A DNA stretch of 64,000 nucleotides. It comes from Hellea sp. (GTDB lineage Bacteria; Pseudomonadota; Alphaproteobacteria; Caulobacterales; Maricaulaceae). Position 1 is the stretch's first letter. Each line of letters starts with the position of its first letter. Positions 1 through 8,650 of this stretch are shown here, one piece after another. The stretch is taken from assembly GCA_014238285.1 (NCBI GenBank), contig JABABK010000001.1, positions 91,567 to 155,566 on the forward strand. Reading direction: 5' to 3'. Below the pieces are notes generated by a model. The model worked only from the letters and a program-made list of their open reading frames with translations. It had not been told where the DNA came from and made no database searches. The position numbers and the translations under genes were made by a program.

Positions 1-66
1 CGGTTCGGCATTGATAGTTGAGCACCCAACAAAAAATGCCAATGTTGTTAAGATAATAGTTTTCAT
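1..66 (-). CDS. N-terminus of a lipoprotein (runs off the left edge)
   Basis: Only the first 22 codons are present, reading leftward from an ATG at 66. They give a short positively charged start, a hydrophobic stretch and the lipobox FVGC followed by STINAEP, so this is very probably a type II signal peptide with the lipidated cysteine at residue 15. An AGGTAGGG-like ribosome binding site precedes the ATG. The function cannot be judged because the body of the protein lies outside the window. Confidence 0.6.
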   Translation of the reverse strand, partial: MKTIILTTLAFFVGCSTINAEP

Positions 67-140
67 AGCCCTACCTTTATAAGCTGATTCAAGCCGAGTG
101 TCATGTTGTGCGTTCTAACTTGCCTTTAGCGACCTACCGA

Positions 141-731
141 TTATTCCTCGCTCGCGAGGGCTTCCGCGATGGGGTAATAGCGTTCACAAGCTTCGTCGTA
201 AAACTTGGCCATAAAAACAATTTGGCGATGGGCGTTACGCTGCGTAGCCGGGCGAGCGGGTTCGTTCATAGAGCGGTCTTTCCAGAGCCGCAGGTTCAGA
301 TTGGCCTCGCAGCCAAGACCGTCAGATCGAACAAATGTTCTATCGCCCTCTGTGCTTTCTGGCAGTCTTCGCCATCCATCTTTGAGCAAAGCAGAACTGT
401 ACCGCTTAAAAGCCTTTTTGTGTTTTGAAATGGGCTGATGCGGTAAAAGCTTTTCGCAGGTAAACACCATAAACCCGCCGCTCGAAATCAGACCTTTATT
501 GATCTTCTTGCAGCCATCAATAGGGCCGGTTTCCGGGAGGCGTTTTAAATCCAGGATGCCCGCGAGTATCAGGTCGTCTTCAACGGTAAAGACATTCTCG
601 TCGTAAAAGGGGCGCAGCAGAAAAACCTGCTCAATCCCAATAGAGTCAAGTCGCGCCTCATAGCGCGCATGGTGAGACCCTGTCGGCGTAAATCCGTGAA
701 ATAGGCTAGATAGTAGAAGGGCTTTGAACAT
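141..731 (-). CDS. Hypothetical protein, 196 aa
   Basis: I do not recognise the family. The N-terminus (MFKALLLSSLFHGFTPTG) is weakly hydrophobic but not a clean signal peptide. The rest is soluble, with aromatic and basic residues and cysteines near residues 74, 91 and 145, and no motif I can name. It runs in the same direction as the truncated lipoprotein downstream and trpB upstream, with 135 bp to the trpB stop. No clear ribosome binding site precedes the ATG, so a later start is possible. I rate it a real gene because the frame is long and unbroken and no better frame covers the region. Confidence 0.5.
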   Translation of the reverse strand: MFKALLLSSLFHGFTPTGSHHARYEARLDSIGIEQVFLLRPFYDENVFTVEDDLILAGILDLKRLPETGPIDGCKKINKGLISSGGFMVFTCEKLLPHQPISKHKKAFKRYSSALLKDGWRRLPESTEGDRTFVRSDGLGCEANLNLRLWKDRSMNEPARPATQRNAHRQIVFMAKFYDEACERYYPIAEALASEE

Positions 732-866
732 TATTTGAATAATGACCTCAATTTAGGATTTGGGGCAATAGGAGAATACATAATTCGTTTAAAATGCTTG
801 AGTGTCGAGTGGGGTGTAATGGTTGAAAAAACCGACTCTAACAAAGAGAAATTTTTATTAAACTAA

Positions 867-2120
867 CTACCCCTCAGTCCCCGCGCCTATATGTTCACCC
901 AGAGCATCGGCAATGGTGAAGATATCTTTATCGCCGCGGCCTGAAATATTGATCACGACGAGACCATCAGACCCTAATTCCTGCGCGACTTTAATCGTCT
1001 GCGGAATGGCGTGGCTGGATTCCAGCGCGGGCAGTATGCCTTCAAGCTTCCCGCACAGCTGAAACGCCTCTAAGGCCTCATCATCTGTAGCGGAGACATA
1101 TTCGGCGCGGCCAATGTCGTGGAGGTAAGCGTGCTCTGGTCCGATGCCGGGATAATCAAGACCGGCACTGATCGAGTGCGCGTCATTGATCTGGCCTTCA
1201 TCATCTTGCAACAGGTAAGTGCGGTTGCCGTGAAGCACGCCCGGCGCGCCGCCGGTTAGGCTGGCCGCGTGCATGCCGGTTTCAATGCCATGACCTGCCG
1301 CTTCGACGCCGATCAGTCGCACATCTTTATCGTCAATAAAGGGATGGAATATTCCCATAGCGTTGGAACCGCCGCCAATACAGGCCACGATAGCGTCGGG
1401 CAGGCGGCCTTCGCGCTCCAAGATTTGCTCTTTGGTTTCGCGTCCGATCACGCACTGAAAATCACGGACCATAGCGGGGTAGGGGTGCGGGCCAGCGACC
1501 GTGCCGATACAATAAAATGTGTCGCCCACATTGGTGACCCAGTCGCGCAGAGCTTCATTCATGGCGTCCTTAAGCGTAGCAGTACCAGAATGTACGGCGC
1601 GCACTTCCGCCCCGAGGAGACGCATGCGAAAGACATTAGGTTTTTGACGGACGATATCGACCGCGCCCATATAGACGATGCACTCTAGGCCAAAGCGGGC
1701 CGCGACGGTTGCCGTGGCAACGCCGTGCTGCCCCGCGCCTGTCTCGGCGATGATACGGGTCTTGCCCATACGTTTAGCCAGCAGGATTTGGCCCATGCAA
1801 TTATTGATCTTGTGAGCGCCTGTGTGGTTGAGTTCTTCGCGTTTGAAATAAATCTTGGCCGCGCCTCCACCTTTTTTTGGATTATTTTCGCTGGCGTGCT
1901 CTGTCAGACGCTCCGCGAAATAAAGCGGGCTCGGACGACCAACATAGTGTTCTAGAAAGTCTTCAAACTCTGCCTGAAACGCCGGGTCGGCTTTGGCGTC
2001 TTCATAGGCTTGTTCCAGCTCTAAGATCGGCGGCATCAAAGTCTCGGCCACATAACGCCCGCCAAAACTGCCAAAGCGTCCGTTCTCGTCGGGGAGGGGG
2101 ATGTTGTCTTGATTGCCCAT
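867..2120 (-). CDS. trpB: Tryptophan synthase beta chain
   Basis: Catalyses the final step of tryptophan synthesis, the PLP-dependent condensation of indole with serine, in a complex with TrpA. The 417 residues match the family length. The N-terminal [12 protein letters not shown] segment, the HTGAHKINN motif carrying the PLP lysine, the AETGAGQHG loop, the phosphate-binding GGGSNA and the C-terminal SGRGDKD are all visible, so it should be active. Alphaproteobacteria usually have trpF-trpB-trpA together. Here trpF lies about 11.6 kb upstream at 13700-14338, and trpA is not immediately downstream, where a hypothetical gene sits instead. The stretch 2121-2346 upstream, shared with a divergent gene, should hold the promoter. 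Confidence 0.97.
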   Translation of the reverse strand: MGNQDNIPLPDENGRFGSFGGRYVAETLMPPILELEQAYEDAKADPAFQAEFEDFLEHYVGRPSPLYFAERLTEHASENNPKKGGGAAKIYFKREELNHTGAHKINNCMGQILLAKRMGKTRIIAETGAGQHGVATATVAARFGLECIVYMGAVDIVRQKPNVFRMRLLGAEVRAVHSGTATLKDAMNEALRDWVTNVGDTFYCIGTVAGPHPYPAMVRDFQCVIGRETKEQILEREGRLPDAIVACIGGGSNAMGIFHPFIDDKDVRLIGVEAAGHGIETGMHAASLTGGAPGVLHGNRTYLLQDDEGQINDAHSISAGLDYPGIGPEHAYLHDIGRAEYVSATDDEALEAFQLCGKLEGILPALESSHAIPQTIKVAQELGSDGLVVINISGRGDKDIFTIADALGEHIGAGTEG

Positions 2121-2346
2121 GGGGAAAGCCTTTTGATTGAAGGCAAGCTTTTAGGGGGTTTGAAGTCTAATGGCTAGCGTCTATTGCGCCGCATTACGGA
2201 ACTCTCAGATATTATTGTGACACTCTTGGTATTTTACAATTTCCTCTTGATAAACGACGACTGTCGTTATACAAGCCTCTGCGCACAAAAATCGGAAAAT
2301 AGCCCTTTAGCGGATTTAAAATTTCGAGCTAACACAAAGGTAATTT

Positions 2347-4038
2347 ATGACACGTTTTGCAACGTCTATTCTTCTATTATTTACTTTATTGGTTGTGAGT
2401 TGCGCGGGTCAAGTTCAAGATGAATTCCCAGTCTTGGAAGGACCTTATCTTGGGCAAACACCGCCTGGCATGACGGCGCAGCCGTTTGCACCGGGTATCA
2501 TCTCCAAAGAAGGCTGGGAGCTTGAGGGCGTGTTTGCGCCTGATATGAAAGAGTTTTACTTCACCTTAAACCGCAATCAAAACGCAAAAGATGAAGGCTT
2601 CAAACCCACCGTTATTGGCTTCCGGCAGGAAAACAATATCTGGACCAAATATCTAGAATTCCCGCGCAGGGGTGAAGTCACGTTTTCACCTGATGGCAAG
2701 CGCATGCATATGGCAAAAGGTTACAAGGACCGCATCGGCGATAGCTGGTCAGAACGCAAAGGCCTTGGCTCTATGTTTGAGCGAGAGGACTTTGGCATTA
2801 TGCGTCTGTCGGCATCTGCCAAGGGAACTTATGTTTTTGACAATTATAAAAGCAAAGGCCACGACGCAATTCGCATATCGACGCTGAAGGACGGCAAACG
2901 CCAAGAGCCTAAAGCGATAAGCGCTGTGGTCAACACAGGTGAAATGACAGCTCACCCTTTCATAGCGCCTGATGAAAGCTACCTGATTTGGGATAGTGAG
3001 CGAGACGGAGGTTTTGGGGACTCTGATCTTTATATTAGTTTTAAGCAAAATGATGGCTCATGGGGCCCTGCGATCAATATGGGCGAGACAGTCAATTCCG
3101 ATAATTGGGACGCCTATGCCAGCGTCACCCCTGATGGCAAATACATACTCTTTAACAGAGGCGTAGACCTCGATAATGATAATGTAGATATCTATTGGGT
3201 GGACGCACAAATTATTGAGACGCTCAGGCCTAAATCATCTGATATCAAAGAGCCTTACCTTGGGCAAATGTCCCCCGGTTCAACGCCTGAAATTTTTGCG
3301 CCCGGCATTGTTAATACAGAAGAAGACCGTGAAATTGAAGGCATACCCGCAGCAGATATGAAGACCTTTTATTTTGTTCGCAGATCACTGGATGAAAAAT
3401 CGTCGTCCAATGAATTGGTTGCCGTTGAATATAAAAATGATCAATGGTATGAATCTATTATCCAACAGGGCGAGAGTGAACCCTCTATCTCTCCCGATGG
3501 GCGAACCATCTATTTGCAAAATAAATATATGGAGCGCACCAGCGCAGGTTGGTCTGATCTCAAAACTCTCGGTGCACCATTCAAAGACATCCCTATCATG
3601 CGGATTTCGGTTGCTTCCAACGGAACCTATTATTTTGATACCTATAGCAAAGAATTGGATACGCCTCTGCGCTATTCACGTTTGATAGATGGCAAATATG
3701 AACAACCCAAGTCACTGGGCCAGCAGTTTGCCGTCGGTAGTTACAATGCTCACCCTTTCATTGCACCTGATGAATCTTATATTATTTGGGATAGCAGAAG
3801 AGAAAGTGGATTTGGCACATCTGACCTTTATATCAGCTTTCGAGCGGCCGATGGTTCATGGGGGCCAGCTATCAACTTGGGCGACAAGATAAATACCACC
3901 AGCGCAGAAAACTATCCGAGTGTATCACCTGATGGAAAATTCCTCTTCTTTGATCGACGAGCAAAACCCGGAAGCAATGATAATGTAGATATTTATTGGG
4001 TGGACGCTCAATTTATTGAGACCCTCAGGCCTAAATAA
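2347..4038 (+). CDS. Lipoprotein with two duplicated PD40/TolB-like beta-propeller halves
   Basis: Exported lipoprotein: residues 1-19 are a type II signal peptide ending in the lipobox VVSC. The mature part consists of two homologous halves, about residues 30-296 and 297-563. Each opens with EGPYLGQ/KEPYLGQ and a FAPGI block, contains HPFIAPDESY followed by IWDS and SDLYISF, and ends in NVDIYWVDAQ-IETLRPK. The SxDGKxxxF and PDGKYI-type strands are typical of PD40/WD40-like propeller repeats. Family members sit in the envelope and bind proteins or glycans, but the ligand here is unknown. A co-directional NTF2-like lipoprotein gene starts 24 bp after the stop, which suggests an operon. Confidence 0.8.
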   Translation: MTRFATSILLLFTLLVVSCAGQVQDEFPVLEGPYLGQTPPGMTAQPFAPGIISKEGWELEGVFAPDMKEFYFTLNRNQNAKDEGFKPTVIGFRQENNIWTKYLEFPRRGEVTFSPDGKRMHMAKGYKDRIGDSWSERKGLGSMFEREDFGIMRLSASAKGTYVFDNYKSKGHDAIRISTLKDGKRQEPKAISAVVNTGEMTAHPFIAPDESYLIWDSERDGGFGDSDLYISFKQNDGSWGPAINMGETVNSDNWDAYASVTPDGKYILFNRGVDLDNDNVDIYWVDAQIIETLRPKSSDIKEPYLGQMSPGSTPEIFAPGIVNTEEDREIEGIPAADMKTFYFVRRSLDEKSSSNELVAVEYKNDQWYESIIQQGESEPSISPDGRTIYLQNKYMERTSAGWSDLKTLGAPFKDIPIMRISVASNGTYYFDTYSKELDTPLRYSRLIDGKYEQPKSLGQQFAVGSYNAHPFIAPDESYIIWDSRRESGFGTSDLYISFRAADGSWGPAINLGDKINTTSAENYPSVSPDGKFLFFDRRAKPGSNDNVDIYWVDAQFIETLRPK

Positions 4039-4062
4039 AAACTTGGATGGATGGAGGATGAA

Positions 4063-4521
4063 ATGGTTCTGATGCGAAAATGGCTCGTTAAATTTGCATG
4101 GCTCGCAGTGTTAGTTTTTGGGGTGGGCGCTTGCAACAAAGCTGGTTCGGTTAAAGCTGAAGTCGCGCCAAACCAAGCCGTTGTTCAATCTTATGTCAAC
4201 GCATACAATGCCCATGATTTGGAGGCTATGGCCGACATGATGCACAGCGATATTGAGTGGATCAATATTGAAGGCTCGGCGCAATCAGTCGTCACAGAAG
4301 ATAAGAGCGCGTTAGTTCGTGAGTTGACGCGTTATTTTGCGGGCAGTCCCCAATCTGGCAGCACACTATCAGATTGGAGCGTGAACGGTGTCTATGTCTC
4401 GGCCAAGGAAACCGTGACCTTCACGCGTAAAGACGGCACGCAAGGCGCTCAGGCGTCCATTTCAGTCTATGAACTGGAAGATGGCCTCATCAGGCGCGTG
4501 TGGTATTTCCCGGCGGAGTAG
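4063..4521 (+). CDS. NTF2/SnoaL-like lipoprotein, 152 aa
   Basis: The start at 4063 is chosen because a GGAGG box at 4053-4057 lies 5 bases upstream; the in-frame ATG at 4051 overlaps that box. The product begins with a lipoprotein signal ending GVGAC. It continues as a SnoaL/DUF4440-type cone fold, seen in the pattern VVQSYVNAYNAHDLEAMADMM, a WINIEG strand and a final VWYF strand. Such domains bind small ligands or act as isomerase- or hydrolase-like enzymes, and no specific role can be given here. It lies directly downstream of the propeller lipoprotein and probably shares its transcript. Confidence 0.75.
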   Translation: MVLMRKWLVKFAWLAVLVFGVGACNKAGSVKAEVAPNQAVVQSYVNAYNAHDLEAMADMMHSDIEWINIEGSAQSVVTEDKSALVRELTRYFAGSPQSGSTLSDWSVNGVYVSAKETVTFTRKDGTQGAQASISVYELEDGLIRRVWYFPAE

Positions 4522-4534
4522 GATTGAGGAGAAT

Positions 4535-4650
4535 ACCTCCGCTCATCCCGCTGAAGAGCGGGATCCAAGCGATGTTTGGGTTAATGTACTTTAAAAATTA
4601 ATCTGATTTTGCACTAGGCGTGGGCCCCGCTCTTCAGCGGGGTGAGCGAG
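4535..4650. repeat. Composite palindromic repeat, family A, copy 1
   Basis: Two inverted hairpin modules (CCCGCT GAAG AGCGGG near 4548-4563 and CCCCGCT CTTC AGCGGGG near 4625-4642) flank an AT-rich spacer of about 45 bp. The whole unit, spacer included, recurs at 5661-5775, and a single module lies at 5559-5592. The arrangement resembles REP/BIME elements. It sits between convergent genes and may also terminate transcription. Confidence 0.8.
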
Positions 4651-4662
4651 TATTAGGAGGAC

Positions 4663-5499
4663 TCACCAATCCTTAGTATCAAATTTTCGCGTCAAACTAA
4701 GACCGGCAAAAAACCCATTCCTAGAGCCATCGATGGATCGCAGGATTGGGCTGTCGGCGGCATTGTCTGTGAACCAGCGATAAGAGGCGCTCGCGACAAC
4801 AGCGTATTTTTCTTTGACCTCCACCCAAGCCAGTCCGTTGACCGAATATCCGTATATACCAGAGCCGGGATTATAGCTGCCGAGGCCAGAGCTCGCCGCT
4901 TGCGCGCCGTTGACGCCAAAAAAACTATCGTGAAATTTATTGTTAGCCCAGCTGACCGTGACAGAGGGCTGAATGCCGATGTTTTTGGTGCGGTAGGCCG
5001 TGCCGATAGAGCTATCAATGGTGAAGCCGTCATGGCCGCCAATAATGTCTTGGCCTGCATCGACCCGCAGGCCAACAGGACCCAGTGTTCCGAATACATA
5101 TCCCCCGAGCGGTAAGCTGCCGCCAATATCGTCAAATCCTGTCAGGGTGGGACTATCATCTGAGTCCCGTCCGGGCTGATAGGAAATTTGCGGGCCGCCG
5201 CGTAGCGACCATTTGCCAAACCCTTGTCCCGTACCTTCATCAATCAGGCGATAGTTTAAAGAGGTGCCGAAAAAATCAAAGCCTTTGACATCTTCAAAAC
5301 TTAAATAGGGAAGCACTTGAAAGTCCTCATCCGCGGAGCCGAGATATTCGGGCATGACAAGGCCGGTGACGCCAATGTAACCCGTGCCTTCATCATCATT
5401 GATAGGTTCGGGCGTTTGCGCGAAGGCTTGAGTACTTGTGGCAAGGGTTAGAATGAAAGCGGCGTAAATATAAGATCGATGGGTCATGAGGTGAGCCAT
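4663..5499 (-). CDS. MipA/OmpV family outer-membrane protein
   Basis: Outer-membrane beta-barrel of the MipA/OmpV family, whose members act as scaffolds for murein enzymes or as osmo-regulated porin-like proteins. A cleavable signal peptide ends at TQAFAQ. The mature chain begins with the family-typical GYIGVTGLVMPEYLGS and continues with alternating amphipathic strands (LPYLSFE, NYRLIDEG, SLRGGPQISY). It closes with FFAGLSLTRKF and a terminal DW, so an aromatic residue ends the barrel. The ATG at 5499 (or 5487) is preferred to the upstream TTG at 5517. The gene stands alone between family A repeats. Confidence 0.85.
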   Translation of the reverse strand: MAHLMTHRSYIYAAFILTLATSTQAFAQTPEPINDDEGTGYIGVTGLVMPEYLGSADEDFQVLPYLSFEDVKGFDFFGTSLNYRLIDEGTGQGFGKWSLRGGPQISYQPGRDSDDSPTLTGFDDIGGSLPLGGYVFGTLGPVGLRVDAGQDIIGGHDGFTIDSSIGTAYRTKNIGIQPSVTVSWANNKFHDSFFGVNGAQAASSGLGSYNPGSGIYGYSVNGLAWVEVKEKYAVVASASYRWFTDNAADSPILRSIDGSRNGFFAGLSLTRKFDTKDW

Positions 5500-5558
5500 A
5501 AGCAATGCGCTGTTCAACTACTATTCAAATAAATGAGAGACTTCGTGAGCGGCACTAT

Positions 5559-5592
5559 GGCGTGGACCCCGCTCTACAGCGGGGTGTGCGAG
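5559..5592. repeat. Palindromic repeat, family A, single module
   Basis: One hairpin module with the core CCCCGCT CTAC AGCGGGG, matching the right-hand module of the composite units at 4535-4650 and 5661-5775. It lies just upstream of the mipA-like start. Confidence 0.75.
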
Positions 5593-5660
5593 TTTGGTGC
5601 TGACTGAGGCATAATCTTCATACCATTTGCCGCTAAATTTTAACAAAAAATACTTATTCT

Positions 5661-5775
5661 CCTCTCCGCTCATCCCGCTGAAGAGCGGGATCCACGCAAT
5701 GGTTGGGTTGTTGATCCTTTAAAATAATTCTGACTTTAATCTGAGCGTGGGCCCCGCTCTGCAGCGGGGTGAGTG
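5661..5775. repeat. Composite palindromic repeat, family A, copy 2
   Basis: Same order and orientation as copy 1: a CCCGCT GAAG AGCGGG module, an AT-rich spacer that aligns with the first copy, then a CCCCGCT CTGC AGCGGGG module. Together with 5559-5592 it fills most of the gap between the mipA-like gene and the 182-residue hypothetical gene. Confidence 0.8.
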
Positions 5776-5808
5776 AGTGTTTAAACCCGCTCCACACTAT
5801 CCGGCAAT

Positions 5809-6357
5809 TTATCCATATAACATTTCTACGAAATCATCGAAGGTCGCCGCAATTTCATGATATCGAATAAACCCTTCTGCATAGTCTTCTGCATACTCCT
5901 GGCCGATTACTCGCGGGGAACTCAGCCCTGTTCGATAATCCAAGGCTATTGCGATATCATCACCTATTTCACGATTGATAATTATATTTAGAGCCAATTC
6001 GACATCCTGCCACGGTAAGTCATAAGGGCCTGTTTTGGAGCCTTTGTATTCGTGGGATCTTTTATCTTCGTCTTGATGGTGTTCCATAAATAAAATTGAG
6101 GACTCGCGAATCATTTCGTCGTGTGATTGCGGGAAATGAAGCGGATCTTTGATGAAAGGCGCTACCTGCTGCATGACCCCTTCTTCGGGATGGAGCCATT
6201 TTCCGCGATCAAGCATCATTTGCAATTTGGGCGGTAATGGTAGCTTAGAGAGCAATGCTTCACGCTGTGCCTTGCGTTGATAAAAATCGGATAGGTGGTT
6301 TTGGCCTAAGTTTTTCTCGCTAATTGGTATTCCCAACAATTTTTTGAACCAATTCAT
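5809..6357 (-). CDS. Hypothetical protein coupled to the molybdopterin oxidoreductase, 182 aa
   Basis: I do not recognise the family. The product is soluble, acidic and rich in His and Glu, with a conserved-looking middle (SHDEMIRESSILFMEHHQDED) and a C-terminal helix-rich part (EYAEDYAEGFIRYHEIAATFDDF). There is no signal peptide or membrane segment. Its ATG overlaps the stop of the upstream molybdopterin oxidoreductase gene in an ATGA junction, so the two are probably translationally coupled. The coupling hints at an accessory or maturation role, but that is inference. Confidence 0.7.
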   Translation of the reverse strand: MNWFKKLLGIPISEKNLGQNHLSDFYQRKAQREALLSKLPLPPKLQMMLDRGKWLHPEEGVMQQVAPFIKDPLHFPQSHDEMIRESSILFMEHHQDEDKRSHEYKGSKTGPYDLPWQDVELALNIIINREIGDDIAIALDYRTGLSSPRVIGQEYAEDYAEGFIRYHEIAATFDDFVEMLYG

Positions 6358-8456
6358 AAGCGCTCAACACTCACTGGAACCCCGTTCAAAACCGCATTGC
6401 CCGACAGCTTATCAATGATCCCTGGATCGGTCAGGTCGTTACACGACACCCCCGGTCTTTCGCTGGCGATAGATAGTTTCACGCCTTTTTTGCCGTGGCC
6501 GTATCCATGAGGAATAGAGATGACGCCGGGCATCATGTCTTCGGTTAATTCTGTTTCAAGCTCGACCGAGCCTATCGTATTGAACACTTTGGCCATGACG
6601 CCGTCTGATAGTCCAAGTGCTTCGGCGCTATCCGGATGGATCATCATGGTGCAGCGATCCTTACCTTTGATGAGGCGACGGCTATTATGAAGCCAGCTAT
6701 TATTGGAGCGGATATGACGGCGGCCGATAAGCAGGAAATTGTCATTTTGCGCGCCAGATACTGCATCTGATAAATGGCTTTCAAACGCGTCCCAGTCCGG
6801 CATGACCGGTTTGGGCATACATTCGATTTTTCTGTGCTCTGTTTTGAGGCGTTCCGGTAGTCTTGGTATTAAAGGCCCCATGTCATAGCCGTTTTCGTGC
6901 TTGGCGATTTCATCCAGGGTCACGCCAATAGGCGAGGCTTTGATGATTTCTGCCAGCATGTTTTTTGGTTCGATCTTGGGCAGGGAGCTGTCGCCGCTGC
7001 GCTCTTTCATAGCAGAGGTCAGGCCGTGGAGGATTTCCCAATCAGCTTTACTGCCGTCTTTTTTATCAAATAAAGCCGGAGAATAGGCGGCGTAATTGCG
7101 AATAGACAGCGGGGCAAAGAAGAGATTGTAGTGATCATTCTGAAGCGGCCCGCAAGGCGGCAAGATGTAATCGGCATGCATTGTGGTTTCGGTTATATAC
7201 ATGTCGAGGCTGACCATTAATTCTAGGTCTTTGAGAGCTTCGCCGATATGTTGCCCGCCGGGGGCAGATAGCACGGGATTGCCCGCGATTGTCACAAGCG
7301 CGCCGATTTGACCATCGCCAGATGTGGTAATCTCTGCGGCAAGTTCAGCCGCTGGAAGTTCACCCAGAACTTCGGGTGAGCCTTTTAGGCGGGTGTGATA
7401 GCGGCCATAAGAGCCGGTGCCGCTGCGCTCAACCGGATCAAACAAACTGTTGGGGAACATCACGCCGCCCTCGCGGTCGACATTGCCGGTGGCGACATTG
7501 ATCATATTGATCAGGTAGTGATTAAGCGTGCCAAAGCGCACCACAGAGACGCCGAGCCGCCCATACATAATGGCCGGTTGCCCGCTGCCAAGCTCTGCAG
7601 CCAGACCATCAATTGTGTCTTTATCAATGCCGCAATGGCTTGTGAGATCATCCATCTTAAAGCCGTCTAGACGGGTCAGAAGTTCTGGCCAGTTTTCCAG
7701 CATAGATTCAAGCCGCCCAGGTTTGGTCAGGTTCTGGTCTTTGAGAGATTTTAAGATCGCAAAGAACAGAGCCGTATCGGTGCCGGGCCGCACAAAATGA
7801 TGCGCGTCTGCGACCTTGGCCGTTTCGGTGCGGCGCGGGTCGATGACGACTAATTTGCCGCCGCGTTCTTGCAGGCGTTTGACCCTGTTTCTAAAATTTG
7901 GCACGGTCCAGATCGAGCCGTTAGAGGCCATGGGGTTGCCGCCCACAATCACCATTAACTGCGTGCGGTCTATATCGGGCACGGGGTAAAGGGCGTTATG
8001 GCCATAGACCCATTTCTGGGCAATCATATGAGGAATTTGATCAAGGGTTGTGGCGGAATAGACGCCCTTACTGCCCCAAGATTTTAGAAAGCCGCGCATG
8101 TAAAAATTCGTGGAATAATTATGGGCATTGGGATTGCCAAGATAAACTGCGGGTACTTTGGGGCCGGTTTTGACGCGCTCAAGCTTTTGCGCAATTTCGG
8201 TAAAGGCTTGGTCCCATGATATTTCTTCCCAGCTTTCGCCGTTTCGTTTCATTGGCGTACGTAATCGATCCGGATCATTTTGAAGATCAGGAATGGCGGT
8301 TGCTTTGGGGCAGATAAAACCTTCGGATAAAACATGATCGGGATTACCTTTAACAGACACCACCTGTTCGTCCCTGACGGTCATCAACACCCCGCAATTA
8401 GCTTCACAAATATGGCAGGTTCGGGCGTGGATGAATTCACTGGAAGTTTCGGGCAT
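6354..8456 (-). CDS. Molybdopterin-dependent oxidoreductase with N-terminal [4Fe-4S] site
   Basis: Member of the DMSO reductase superfamily (formate dehydrogenase / assimilatory nitrate reductase-like). The start at 8456 follows an AGGAGA box; the GTG at 8471 lies upstream of that box. The N-terminus has the four cysteines of a [4Fe-4S] cluster (CHICEANC then GFICPK). The Mo-bis-MGD core follows, with NPMASNGSIW, VIDPRRTETAKVADAHHFVRPGTD, an ALFFAIL helix and a molydopterin-binding C-terminal domain (HPDSAEALGLSDGVMAKV). There is no twin-arginine signal, so the enzyme is cytoplasmic. The substrate cannot be told from sequence, and no electron-transfer subunit is adjacent. A palindrome at 8519-8532 may be its operator. 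Confidence 0.85.
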   Translation of the reverse strand: MPETSSEFIHARTCHICEANCGVLMTVRDEQVVSVKGNPDHVLSEGFICPKATAIPDLQNDPDRLRTPMKRNGESWEEISWDQAFTEIAQKLERVKTGPKVPAVYLGNPNAHNYSTNFYMRGFLKSWGSKGVYSATTLDQIPHMIAQKWVYGHNALYPVPDIDRTQLMVIVGGNPMASNGSIWTVPNFRNRVKRLQERGGKLVVIDPRRTETAKVADAHHFVRPGTDTALFFAILKSLKDQNLTKPGRLESMLENWPELLTRLDGFKMDDLTSHCGIDKDTIDGLAAELGSGQPAIMYGRLGVSVVRFGTLNHYLINMINVATGNVDREGGVMFPNSLFDPVERSGTGSYGRYHTRLKGSPEVLGELPAAELAAEITTSGDGQIGALVTIAGNPVLSAPGGQHIGEALKDLELMVSLDMYITETTMHADYILPPCGPLQNDHYNLFFAPLSIRNYAAYSPALFDKKDGSKADWEILHGLTSAMKERSGDSSLPKIEPKNMLAEIIKASPIGVTLDEIAKHENGYDMGPLIPRLPERLKTEHRKIECMPKPVMPDWDAFESHLSDAVSGAQNDNFLLIGRRHIRSNNSWLHNSRRLIKGKDRCTMMIHPDSAEALGLSDGVMAKVFNTIGSVELETELTEDMMPGVISIPHGYGHGKKGVKLSIASERPGVSCNDLTDPGIIDKLSGNAVLNGVPVSVERL

Positions 8457-8518
8457 AGTCTCTCCTGACACTTAGCTTATGCGGAGTTATTGATGTATGC
8501 AATTATTTTCATATGTTT

Positions 8519-8532
8519 TGTTTGAGCAAACA
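8519..8532. promoter_or_regulatory. Putative operator upstream of the molybdopterin oxidoreductase
   Basis: TGTTTG AG CAAACA, a near-perfect inverted repeat about 63 bp upstream of the ATG at 8456. It has the size and symmetry of a dimeric repressor site. No regulator gene is adjacent, so the protein that would bind it is unknown. Confidence 0.35.
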
Positions 8533-8650
8533 TACTGTGAAACGTTCCGGCATGGATAAATTTAGAGCAGTCGCGAGTTAGTTGTACCGGCTGATATTTC
8601 TTAAGGCCGCCAACGTAGTGAAACTTCAGCGTTTCTGATGGTGTCTTCCC

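Noticed and set aside
2184..2423. 79-codon plus-strand frame upstream of and overlapping the propeller gene
   Set aside because: It overlaps a clear signal-peptide start in another frame and has no protein-like features.
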